From Bacteroidota bacterium (GTDB taxonomy: Bacteria > Bacteroidota > Bacteroidia > B-17B0 > Aurantibacillaceae): 7,283 nucleotides of DNA. Positions 1 through 6,682 of the stretch are shown here, piece after piece. Below the pieces are notes generated by a model. It ran no database searches. It was not told where the DNA came from and worked only from the letters and a program-made list of their open reading frames with translations. Positions within the stretch are counted from its first letter, which is position 1, and each line of letters opens with the position of its first letter. The position numbers were made by a program, and so were the translations under genes. The DNA lies in assembly GCA_947474485.1 (NCBI GenBank), contig CANJJP010000074.1, positions 1-7,283 of the forward strand, in the 5' to 3' direction.

Positions 1-483
1 CCAGGTGTAGGGCACTTTGGAAAAGCTATGCAAAAATTGAGTGAATTAGGTTTGATAGAAACTCTAACGGACGAAGCTAGAATTAAAAAAAAACCAATTT
101 TAGGTATTTGTCTAGGCATGCAATTAATGGCGAAGAGGAGCGATGAAGGTAATTGTGATGGTTTGGGTTGGTTTAATGCTGAAGTGATTAAAATAGAAGT
201 TCAAAACAGATTAAAATATAAGGTCCCGCATACGGGCTGGAATCAAATAGCAATCTCGAAGCCAAGTAAATTAATGAATGATATTCCTGATTTTTCTGAA
301 TTTTATTTTGTTCATTCTTATCATTTTAAAGCAATGGATTTAGATGATGTTTTAAATGAATCGCACTATGAGAGCAAAATAGTTTCAGCAATAGAACGAG
401 ATAATATTTTTGGAGTTCAATATCACCCAGAAAAAAGTCATGATGTTGGAGAGCTTCTTTTAAAAAATTTCATTAAACTATAA
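1..483 (+). CDS. hisH: HisH-type glutamine amidotransferase (glutaminase subunit), 5'-truncated by the window edge
   Basis: Class I (triad) glutaminase that hydrolyses glutamine and passes ammonia to a HisF-type partner. The reading frame is open from base 1 and starts at PGVG, the oxyanion-strand motif of HisH. About 47 N-terminal residues therefore lie outside the window, and the first ATG at 28 is an internal Met. Visible residues show the nucleophile elbow GICLGMQ with the catalytic Cys encoded at 109-111, the HisH-like VPHTGWNQ segment, and YHPEKS near the C-terminus with the catalytic His at 424-426 and Glu at 430-432. All three triad residues are thus present. The stop is 2 nt before the HisF-like gene, which implies co-translation. 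Because the neighbours are a HisF lacking Asp11 and a sugar amidotransferase, this is inferred to be the sugar-modification paralogue (HisH2/WbuY type), not the histidine-pathway enzyme. Confidence 0.93.
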   Translation, partial: PGVGHFGKAMQKLSELGLIETLTDEARIKKKPILGICLGMQLMAKRSDEGNCDGLGWFNAEVIKIEVQNRLKYKVPHTGWNQIAISKPSKLMNDIPDFSEFYFVHSYHFKAMDLDDVLNESHYESKIVSAIERDNIFGVQYHPEKSHDVGELLLKNFIKL

Positions 484-485
484 TT

Positions 486-1241
486 ATGTTTCGCCCACGA
501 ATTATTCCAGTTTTATTACTTAAAAACAAAGGATTAGTAAAATCTAAAAAATTTAAAGATTTTCGCTACATAGGAGATCCTATAAATGCTGTAAAGATTT
601 TTAATGATTTAAAGGCGGATGAACTAACTTTTTTAGATATTGATGCATCCACGCAAGGAAGATTAATTTCATTGGAGCTAATTAAAGATATTGGAGAAGA
701 GGCTAATATGCCATTTGCAGTGGGTGGTGGAATAAGAAGAATTGAAGATATTCGAAAAATCATCAATGCAGGCGCAGAAAAAGTAATTATTAATGCCCAT
801 GCAGTTGAAAACCCAGATTTTGTGTGTGAAGCGGCAGATACATTTGGTTCATCAACAATTGCAGTTTGTATGGATGTAAAGAAAAAATTATTTGGAAAAC
901 TGGAGACCTGGACTTACAATGCTACTAAATCAACTGGATATGACCCAGTAAGGTTTGCTAAATTAATGGAAGAGAAAGGTGCTGGTGAAATTATCGTTCA
1001 ATCGGTTGAAAAGGATGGTTTAATGACTGGATATGACATTGATTTAATTAGACAAGTATCAAATGCCGTTTCTATTCCAGTTGTTGCTTTGGGTGGAGCA
1101 GGGAACATACAGCATTTAAGAGATGCCTTTAATGAAGGGCATGCCAATGGTTTAGCCGCTGGAAGTATGTTTGTTTACCAAGGGGCAAAACATGGTGTTT
1201 TAATTAATTATCCTGATAGTGCTGAACTAAAATTTTATTAA
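486..1241 (+). CDS. hisF: HisF-like (beta/alpha)8 barrel subunit of the acetamidino-sugar amidotransferase (HisF2/WbuZ/AglZ type)
   Basis: 251-residue protein of normal HisF length with clear half-barrel phosphate-binding motifs: VGGGI at 79-83 and GGAG at 203-206. In histidine biosynthesis HisF cyclises PRFAR using two aspartates, Asp11 and Asp130 (Thermotoga numbering). Here Asp130 is present (CMDVK) but position 11 is Leu, within PVLLLKN instead of the usual CLDVK. Arg5, Glu46, Lys99 and Glu168 (equivalent to Glu167), the salt-bridge gate at the mouth of the ammonia channel, are all retained, as is Lys19. The PVLLLKN signature is typical of HisF homologues in polysaccharide clusters. Such proteins are thought to relay ammonia from HisH to a WbpG-type amidotransferase. 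The ATG at 486 fits the family N-terminus; no Shine-Dalgarno is evident, so translation may be coupled to hisH. Family assignment is firm, the exact role inferred. Confidence 0.92.
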   Translation: MFRPRIIPVLLLKNKGLVKSKKFKDFRYIGDPINAVKIFNDLKADELTFLDIDASTQGRLISLELIKDIGEEANMPFAVGGGIRRIEDIRKIINAGAEKVIINAHAVENPDFVCEAADTFGSSTIAVCMDVKKKLFGKLETWTYNATKSTGYDPVRFAKLMEEKGAGEIIVQSVEKDGLMTGYDIDLIRQVSNAVSIPVVALGGAGNIQHLRDAFNEGHANGLAAGSMFVYQGAKHGVLINYPDSAELKFY

Positions 1242-1253
1242 AATAATTGATTT

Positions 1254-1293
1254 TAAGGAGTATTTTTGTATGTCAAAGCAAAATTCTAAATGA
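1254..1293 (+). promoter_or_regulatory. Shine-Dalgarno plus seven-codon leader ORF overlapping the amidotransferase start
   Basis: The sequence TAAGGAG (1254-1260) is the best Shine-Dalgarno seen in the window. It lies 9 nt before an ATG at 1270 but 29 nt before the amidotransferase ATG at 1290. The ATG at 1270 opens a mini-ORF, MSKQNSK, whose TGA (1291-1293) overlaps the 1290 start as ATGA. This is a classic termination-reinitiation arrangement and could couple or tune translation of the amidotransferase. Chance, or a disrupted original start, cannot be excluded. The arrangement is seen directly; its function is inferred. Confidence 0.4.
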
Positions 1294-2423
1294 CTGAAGT
1301 GAAATACCAAATTTGTACAAGATGTGTTATGGATACTTCCGATCCAGGCATTACATTTAATCAATTAGGTGAATGCAATCTGTGCACAGAATTCCTTTCT
1401 AAACGAGCAAAACATAATTATCACGGAGAAAAGAGCGACGAAGCATTTCAAAGATTAATAAAAGAAATGAAAGCTGCTGGAAAAGGAAAAGAATATGATT
1501 GCGTTGTGGGTTTAAGTGGAGGTGTTGATAGTAGTTACGCAGCGTATTTATGTAAAAAAAATGGTTTACGCGTATTAGCTGTTCATGTTGATAATGGATG
1601 GAACTCAGAAGAGGCGGTTATTAATATTAAAAATATTGCACAAAAGTTAAGTATTGATTATGAAAGCTATGTGTTAGATTGGGAACAGTTTAGAGATTTA
1701 CAGTTATCGTTTCTTAAAGCTTCCGTTCCAGAAGCTGAAACCCCAACAGATGTGGCTCTTTTAGGAGCGGTTCATCAAGTCGCCCTAAGATATGGAGTGA
1801 AGTATATTATTAGCGGTGGTAATTTTGCTACGGAGGGTATATTGCCAAAATTTTGGCATTACAACGCAAAGGACATTAAATATTTGAAAACCATTCAAAA
1901 TAAATTTGGTGCAAAAAGTATAAAAGGCTTTCCACTTTTTAGTTTCTTAAATGAAATGTACTACAAGTTAGTGAGGAAAATGAAAATTATTTATATACTA
2001 AACTATGTGCCATATTCAAAAGACAAAGCAATGGACCTTTTGAAAAATGAACTTGATTGGCGTTATTACGGCGGCAAGCATTATGAATCCTTATATACAG
2101 GCTTTATTCAATCTTATTATTTATTTAAAAAATTCGGAATTGATTATCGACGCGCTACTTTTGCTTCCCAAATATGTACTGGGGAATTAAAACGTGAGGA
2201 CGCACTTAAAATGCTATCTACATTGCCTTATATTGAGGAAAAAGCTCAACGAGAGAAAGAGTATATTTCTAAAAAATTAAATATTAGTAAAGAAAATTTA
2301 GAGGATTTAATTAATCTACCTCCTAAATGGTACACTGATTATCCAAATGATGAGAAAAGACTCAATTTTATATACGATGTGTATAGAAAATTATTCAAGA
2401 AGGATAAATTGGGTAATTTTTAA
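1290..2423 (+). CDS. wbpG: N-acetyl sugar amidotransferase (WbpG/WbuX/PseA family)
   Basis: 377-residue ATP-dependent PP-loop enzyme predicted to convert an acetamido group of a nucleotide-linked sugar into an acetamidino group, using ammonia from the HisH/HisF pair encoded upstream. Visible features are an N-terminal four-cysteine zinc-ribbon-like motif (Cys9, Cys12, Cys29, Cys32), the PP-loop GLSGGVDSS at about 74-82, the strand AVHVDNGWNS at 97-106, SGGNFATEG at 175-183, NYVPYSKDKAM at 238-248, LDWRYYGGKHYES at 255-267 and QICTGELKREDAL at 294-306. These are characteristic of the family, and the length is normal. The start at 1290 is forced from upstream by an in-frame TAA immediately before it (1287-1289); the next Met, residue 14, would lose Cys9 and Cys12. 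The gap to hisF is 48 nt and contains a leader mini-ORF. Which sugar is modified cannot be told from this window. Confidence 0.93.
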   Translation: MTEVKYQICTRCVMDTSDPGITFNQLGECNLCTEFLSKRAKHNYHGEKSDEAFQRLIKEMKAAGKGKEYDCVVGLSGGVDSSYAAYLCKKNGLRVLAVHVDNGWNSEEAVINIKNIAQKLSIDYESYVLDWEQFRDLQLSFLKASVPEAETPTDVALLGAVHQVALRYGVKYIISGGNFATEGILPKFWHYNAKDIKYLKTIQNKFGAKSIKGFPLFSFLNEMYYKLVRKMKIIYILNYVPYSKDKAMDLLKNELDWRYYGGKHYESLYTGFIQSYYLFKKFGIDYRRATFASQICTGELKREDALKMLSTLPYIEEKAQREKEYISKKLNISKENLEDLINLPPKWYTDYPNDEKRLNFIYDVYRKLFKKDKLGNF

Positions 2424-2436
2424 TGGTTTGAAAATA

Positions 2437-3306
2437 ATGAGTATTCACAATAAATGCATATTATGTAATTCAAATAGTCTTAGCGATTTGGTTGGCTACG
2501 AAAAGGCTTATTTGTGTAAATGTTCTTCGTGTGGTTTTGTTTTTTCTAAAAAAATACCCAGCTCCGAAGAACTCGATAAATTTTATAAAAATTACGGTGT
2601 AAACAATTATTTATCACCACTTACCATAAAGCGCTATAACGAGCTTTTAGATAGACTCGAACCTTTTAGGAAAACAAACCGAATATTAGATGTAGGTTGT
2701 GGTATTGGTTATTTTTTAGGTGAAGCAAAAAAAAGAGGATGGGAAGTCTACGGAACAGAACTTTCTGAAGAATCCGCCAAAATTTGTTCGGATAAAGGAA
2801 TAAGTGTACAACAAGTTAAAATAAAGGAAGCTCAATTTGGCACCGAAATGTTTGATGTTATTACTTCATTTGAAGTAATAGAACACATTAACAATCCACA
2901 AGAAGAACTAAGTGTTTTTAAATCAATTTTAAGAAAGGGAGGTTTAGTTTATATTACCACACCTAATTTTAATTCATTGTTAAGATACCGATTAGGTTCA
3001 TCCTATAATATCATAACTTATCCAGAACACTTGTCATATTACACAACTAGAACTCTGAAAAAAGTATTTGCCATTTCGGGATTTAAAACATTTAAAATAG
3101 AAACTACAGGCATTAGTCTTACTAGACTGCGCACAAGTCAAGGAAAAAGCAATCAAAAGATAATTTCCGCAAAGTCCGACGATGAGAAATTAAGGACTAA
3201 AATAGATAATCGTTGGCACCTAAACTTAGCAAAAACCACAGTAAATAAAACACTAACTATTATGGGCGTGGGCGATAGTTTAAAAGGTTGGTTTATAAAA
3301 CAATAG
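2437..3306 (+). CDS. Class I SAM-dependent methyltransferase with N-terminal zinc ribbon
   Basis: 289-residue protein when started at the ATG at 2437. The frame is open back to an ATG at 2347, but that would overlap the amidotransferase by 77 nt and add a non-homologous-looking extension. The chosen start lies 13 nt after the previous stop and puts a CxxC/CxxC zinc ribbon at the N-terminus (Cys7, Cys10, Cys29, Cys32), the usual layout for this methyltransferase type. SAM-binding motif I is LDVGCGIG at 84-91, the acidic residue ending strand 2 is Glu108, motif FDVITSFEVIEHINNP is at 139-154, KGGLVYITTPN at 167-177 and EHLSYYT at 197-203. Relatives in polysaccharide clusters methylate sugar hydroxyls, amines or carboxyls. 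Its place right after the acetamidino genes makes the modified sugar a plausible substrate, but acceptor specificity cannot be read from the sequence. Confidence 0.88.
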   Translation: MSIHNKCILCNSNSLSDLVGYEKAYLCKCSSCGFVFSKKIPSSEELDKFYKNYGVNNYLSPLTIKRYNELLDRLEPFRKTNRILDVGCGIGYFLGEAKKRGWEVYGTELSEESAKICSDKGISVQQVKIKEAQFGTEMFDVITSFEVIEHINNPQEELSVFKSILRKGGLVYITTPNFNSLLRYRLGSSYNIITYPEHLSYYTTRTLKKVFAISGFKTFKIETTGISLTRLRTSQGKSNQKIISAKSDDEKLRTKIDNRWHLNLAKTTVNKTLTIMGVGDSLKGWFIKQ

Positions 3307-3309
3307 AAA

Positions 3310-4650
3310 TTAAAACTTCAGTTTTTTTCCAGATTGCTCTTCATAATAATGCTTTATAATAAATATACTTGCAACAAAGAATGGTAATTCGGGTATTCTC
3401 AATCTTACAAGTGATCCAAAATTAGCAACGGTTAATCCAACAGAAAAAGCAAAAAACAAAGAAAAAAGTATAGAAAAAAGTAATAATGGATTTTTATTAA
3501 TGTATTTAAAAAAACCAAAAAATTTAAGTTTGAAGAGTAAAAAAAATGTCATTAATAATAAATATGTATTTTCCAAAGATGAAACCAACATTACAGCATT
3601 TCTTACATCCCATAAGCCAGGTCTAAAAAGGCCAGCAAAAATTGCAACTGGAGCTTTATTAACAACTCCACTTGTACTACCATCAAAGTCGCCAATATCA
3701 AAACTTTTACCACCATAATAATCTGCTTTCATGTCTTGTTGTACAACTACAGCTCTATCCAAAACCTTGTCTACCTTATACGCCCCAAGCGAATCTCCCA
3801 TTTGATCTAAAGCAATAAATCCAATTATGCCCGCTCCCCCTAGCAGGACCGGCGCAGCAAGCGATCGAAGTATTCGATTATCGATTTTTTTAATAAAATT
3901 ATTACTAAGCCATAAAATAGATCCTGGTAGGATAGCAAAAAAAATGTATGGTTTAATGGCAAGAATGATGAAGGAAGAAATGGATAAAAAGAGGACAAGT
4001 TTTAAGTTACGTTCTTTTTTAATGAAAAGATGATAAAATGAGTAGGTAAACCAACCTACTGCTGATAAAGTAAAAGAATCTTTCATTAGACCAGATCCCC
4101 AAAACACACAGGAAGGAAGAAATAAACAGGCAATTGCCAATTCCCTCTTTAACTGAGGGAACTCTTGTAGAAATGTTTGATAGAGTTTCCACAATCCTCC
4201 ATATGTAACTAAGGCTGTGAGCACAGCGCTAGCAAAATAGGAGTAGAAGCCAAGTGAAACAATAGGAATAAGTAATCTTACAACAAAAAAGGAGTGGTGA
4301 TCCGTTTTTCTATATACAGGATAACCAGTAAATTCATTAAAGCTGAAATATTGGTTTGTCTCACCACCAAACCATCCATTAAAAAAGGCATCCGTATCGA
4401 CAAAAATCAGTTTCGCATAAGCATTAGCACTTTGATGGTAATTAATGGTGTCTCCACCTCCATAGTAGAAAAAATAAACCAATCCGAGTGAAATGGCCCC
4501 AACAATCCTTAATATGAGTCCGTTTACAAAATATTTGTATTCCGGTTTATCATAGATATTCTTTTGTTTGATATAGTGGGCATAAAGTAATGCTGCCATT
4601 ATATATATGGGGGTAAGTAATAAATCGAAAATAGACAGATTTTGATGCAT
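3310..4650 (-). CDS. Polytopic membrane protein, candidate polysaccharide polymerase or GT-C-like transferase
   Basis: 446-residue integral membrane protein with roughly ten predicted hydrophobic segments, for example about residues 8-26, 44-62, 121-153, 192-210, 217-247, 262-282, 352-374, 388-410 and 420-434. Two longer hydrophilic loops, about 63-120 and 283-332, probably face the periplasm. Conserved-looking motifs are GGGDTINYH at 64-72, PSCVFWGSGLMKDSF at 179-193, LFRPGLWDVRN at 341-351 and ANFGSLVRLRIPELPF at 409-424. I recognise this as the style of uncharacterised Bacteroidota polysaccharide-cluster membrane proteins but cannot name a family with certainty. By size, topology and context it could be a Wzy-type polymerase or a lipid-linked-sugar glycosyltransferase. 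It is the only gene on the minus strand, ends 3 nt from the methyltransferase stop, and diverges from the asnB-like gene. No other Wzy or Wzx candidate is visible. Confidence 0.8.
   Translation of the reverse strand: MHQNLSIFDLLLTPIYIMAALLYAHYIKQKNIYDKPEYKYFVNGLILRIVGAISLGLVYFFYYGGGDTINYHQSANAYAKLIFVDTDAFFNGWFGGETNQYFSFNEFTGYPVYRKTDHHSFFVVRLLIPIVSLGFYSYFASAVLTALVTYGGLWKLYQTFLQEFPQLKRELAIACLFLPSCVFWGSGLMKDSFTLSAVGWFTYSFYHLFIKKERNLKLVLFLSISSFIILAIKPYIFFAILPGSILWLSNNFIKKIDNRILRSLAAPVLLGGAGIIGFIALDQMGDSLGAYKVDKVLDRAVVVQQDMKADYYGGKSFDIGDFDGSTSGVVNKAPVAIFAGLFRPGLWDVRNAVMLVSSLENTYLLLMTFFLLFKLKFFGFFKYINKNPLLLFSILFSLFFAFSVGLTVANFGSLVRLRIPELPFFVASIFIIKHYYEEQSGKKLKF
3312..3328. terminator. Weak AT-rich hairpin with T-run between convergent genes
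   Basis: The inverted repeat AAAAC-TTCA-GTTTT (3312-3325) runs into further T residues, giving a T-run at 3322-3328. It begins 5 nt after the methyltransferase stop and lies over the last codons of the minus-strand membrane gene. It is the only terminator-like structure seen between the two converging genes. The stem is only 5 bp, mostly A-T, so it would be a weak terminator at best. Confidence 0.25.
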
Positions 4651-4751
4651 GCTCGCATAAAAATACTAATTTTACCTGGACTGAAATACGTTTACTCAAT
4701 TTTGACTGAAAAATGCATTTAAAAGTAATTAGATACAAGAGTTAACGAAAC
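4651..4751. promoter_or_regulatory. Divergent intergenic region with direct repeat and palindrome
   Basis: This 101-bp gap separates the starts of the minus-strand membrane gene and the asnB-like gene, so promoters for both should lie here. It holds a direct repeat, GACTGAAA at 4679-4686 and 4704-4711, with each copy preceded at different distances by TTTAC (4671-4675 and 4691-4695). A 10-bp perfect palindrome, AAATGCATTT, is at 4711-4720. TTTGACT at 4701-4707 resembles a -33/-35 element for the plus strand, but no convincing -7/-10 element follows. No Shine-Dalgarno is evident before either start. The repeats are seen directly; a regulatory role is inferred. Confidence 0.4.
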
Positions 4752-6656
4752 ATGTGTGGTATAGTAGGCTATATTGATTATAATCGAGACTCGAATAAAA
4801 GTATTCTGCATGAAATGACGGAAACACTTTTTCATCGGGGACCAGATGGAAGCGGGCTAGAAGTTATATCGACCGATAATTTTCAAATTGGATTAGGACA
4901 TAGAAGACTTTCTATTATAGATTTGAGTGAGGGCGGCAAACAACCAATGATTTGTGATGACCATTGGATAACCTTTAATGGAGAAATATATAATTACAAA
5001 GAGATTAAATCGGAATTAATTGAAAAAGGGCATCAATTTAAAGCTAATTCAGATACGGAGGTAATTCTTCATGCTTATCAAGAATGGGGAATAGCATGTA
5101 TTAATAAATTCCTTGGAATGTTTGCTTTTGTGCTATACGACATTAAAAACGAACTCGCCTACTGCGTTAGAGATAGAGCAGGAGTTAAACCTTTTTTTTA
5201 TTATTGGAAAAATGGAATTTTCTTGTTTGCATCCGAGCTAAAGGCTTTTCATCAACATCCTAAATTTGAAAAGGAAATAAATATAGATGCTGTTGCTGCA
5301 TTTATGCAATTTGGAAACGTACCAGGTTCACATACAATATTTAATGATTGTGAGAAACTACAACCAGGACATTATTTAGAGTTTAATTTAGAAAAAAAAC
5401 AATATTCTACAATAAAGTATTGGGACGTTTATGATTCGTACAACAAACCAAAGCTTAAAATTGATTTTGAGGAAGCAAAAACAGAGACTGAAAAAATATT
5501 AATTTCTGCAGCAGAGTATCGTATGGTTGCGGACGTTCCTATTGGCGTTTTTTTGAGTGGAGGATATGATAGCGCCTGTTTAACTGCACTGTTACAAAGT
5601 AATAAAACTGAAAAACTAAAAACATATACGATTGCTGTTCCTGAAATTGGGCTAAACGAAGCTCCTTATGCAAAAGCAGTGGCGAATTACTTGGGAACTG
5701 AGCACAAGGAATTTACCTGTACATCAAAAGATGCACTTGATTTAATTGATGAACTTCCATACTATTACGACGAACCGTTTGCAGATAGCAGCGCTATCCC
5801 AACAACGTTGGTATGTAAAATGGCAAAAAAGGAGGTTACTGTTGCGCTTAGTGCCGATGCAGGTGATGAGGTTTTTGCTGGTTATAATAGGTATGATTAC
5901 ATGATGAAGTTTGGAAGTAAAATCAAAAACACTCCTTCCATATTTAGGAAACCAATTGCAGGGACAATGAATTTGATTAAAGCTGACTCAATTCCTTATT
6001 TTAATAAAAAGTATAATTTTCACAATAGATATGAGAAGTTAAAAAGTTTATTAAAAGATGCCTCTGATGGAAATCTAATGATGAGTTTAAGCCGTCAATT
6101 TAATGATGAGGAACTAAATAAACTTTTTGTAAAGTCAATTCATAATCTAACAACGAGATACACTAATGTTGATTTAGAAAATGAGTATTATACTTCACTA
6201 TCATACATGTTGGCAATTGATTATCAGACATACTTGGTTGATGATATCCTTCAAAAAGTTGATAGAGCTTCTATGACGGCTAGTTTAGAAGCAAGAGAGC
6301 CATATTTGGACCACCGATTAATTGAGTGGGCAGCACAATTACCTGATAGTTTTAAATATTATAAGGGAGAAAAAAAACATATATTAAAAGAAATAACACA
6401 TAAGTATATTCCAAAAAAAATGATGGAAAGACCTAAAATGGGATTTGCTATTCCTATTGAAAAATGGATGATGAATGAGTTGAAAGAAAAAATTAGTTTT
6501 TATCTTGAAACGAAAAGAATTGAAAAGCAAGGCATTTTTAATCATCAAACAGTAAATATGTATGTTTCAAAGTTCATGAATGGGAAAAAGGAATATGGTG
6601 TAAAAATATGGTATTTATTAATGTTTCAGATGTGGCATGAGAAATGGATGGAATAA
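4752..6656 (+). CDS. asnB: Asparagine synthase (glutamine-hydrolysing) family amidotransferase, probably acting on a polysaccharide sugar acid
   Basis: 634 residues, the usual length of the longer AsnB-type enzymes. The N-terminal Ntn glutaminase domain begins MCGIVGY, with Cys2 as nucleophile after Met removal, and carries HRGPDG at 28-33 and FNGEIYNY at 75-82. The C-terminal synthetase domain has the PP-loop SGGYDS at 269-274, YYDEPFADSSAIPT at 338-351, SADAGDEVFAGYNRY at 367-381, DRASMTASLEAREPYLDHR at 504-522 and RPKMGFAIP at 560-568. The enzyme uses glutamine-derived ammonia and ATP to amidate a carboxylate. In O-antigen clusters, homologues such as WbtH and WbpS are associated with converting uronic acid residues to uronamides, the likely role here given the neighbours. 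A true asparagine synthetase cannot be excluded. The PP-loop Tyr and the SADAGDE motif differ from common SGGLDS and SGDGGDE forms. The gene appears to head a new transcript with the downstream glycosyltransferase. Confidence 0.92.
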   Translation: MCGIVGYIDYNRDSNKSILHEMTETLFHRGPDGSGLEVISTDNFQIGLGHRRLSIIDLSEGGKQPMICDDHWITFNGEIYNYKEIKSELIEKGHQFKANSDTEVILHAYQEWGIACINKFLGMFAFVLYDIKNELAYCVRDRAGVKPFFYYWKNGIFLFASELKAFHQHPKFEKEINIDAVAAFMQFGNVPGSHTIFNDCEKLQPGHYLEFNLEKKQYSTIKYWDVYDSYNKPKLKIDFEEAKTETEKILISAAEYRMVADVPIGVFLSGGYDSACLTALLQSNKTEKLKTYTIAVPEIGLNEAPYAKAVANYLGTEHKEFTCTSKDALDLIDELPYYYDEPFADSSAIPTTLVCKMAKKEVTVALSADAGDEVFAGYNRYDYMMKFGSKIKNTPSIFRKPIAGTMNLIKADSIPYFNKKYNFHNRYEKLKSLLKDASDGNLMMSLSRQFNDEELNKLFVKSIHNLTTRYTNVDLENEYYTSLSYMLAIDYQTYLVDDILQKVDRASMTASLEAREPYLDHRLIEWAAQLPDSFKYYKGEKKHILKEITHKYIPKKMMERPKMGFAIPIEKWMMNELKEKISFYLETKRIEKQGIFNHQTVNMYVSKFMNGKKEYGVKIWYLLMFQMWHEKWME

Positions 6657-6682
6657 TATAAAGTAATGAAACTAAATTAATA

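Noticed and set aside
1..1241. Reading hisH-hisF as part of a histidine biosynthesis operon.
   Set aside because: HisF lacks Asp11, has the PVLLLKN signature of polysaccharide-cluster homologues, and is followed by a sugar amidotransferase rather than hisI, hisE or other his genes.
2347..2436. Upstream in-frame start for the methyltransferase at 2347.
   Set aside because: It would overlap the amidotransferase by 77 nt, and the added 30 residues precede a zinc ribbon that normally sits at the very N-terminus; ATG 2437 fits better.
3825..3885. Locally GC-richer patch with CGATCG and ATCGAT sites inside the membrane gene, as a possible insertion scar.
   Set aside because: It encodes a continuous Gly/Ala/Pro-rich membrane segment in frame (residues about 260-277), which explains the composition.
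3500..4491. Plus-strand small ORFs at 3500-3718, 3827-4033 and 4294-4491.
   Set aside because: All lie antisense within the membrane protein gene, with low-complexity translations and no start signals; antisense shadows.
4550..4738. Small minus-strand ORF crossing the divergent intergenic region.
   Set aside because: It overlaps the start of the membrane gene in another frame and its translation shows no recognisable motif; treated as a shadow.
6666..6680. Four-codon mini-ORF (MKLN) before the glycosyltransferase, and a two-codon one at 2423-2431, as further leader ORFs.
   Set aside because: Neither has a Shine-Dalgarno or an overlap with the following start; such short ORFs are expected by chance in AT-rich DNA.
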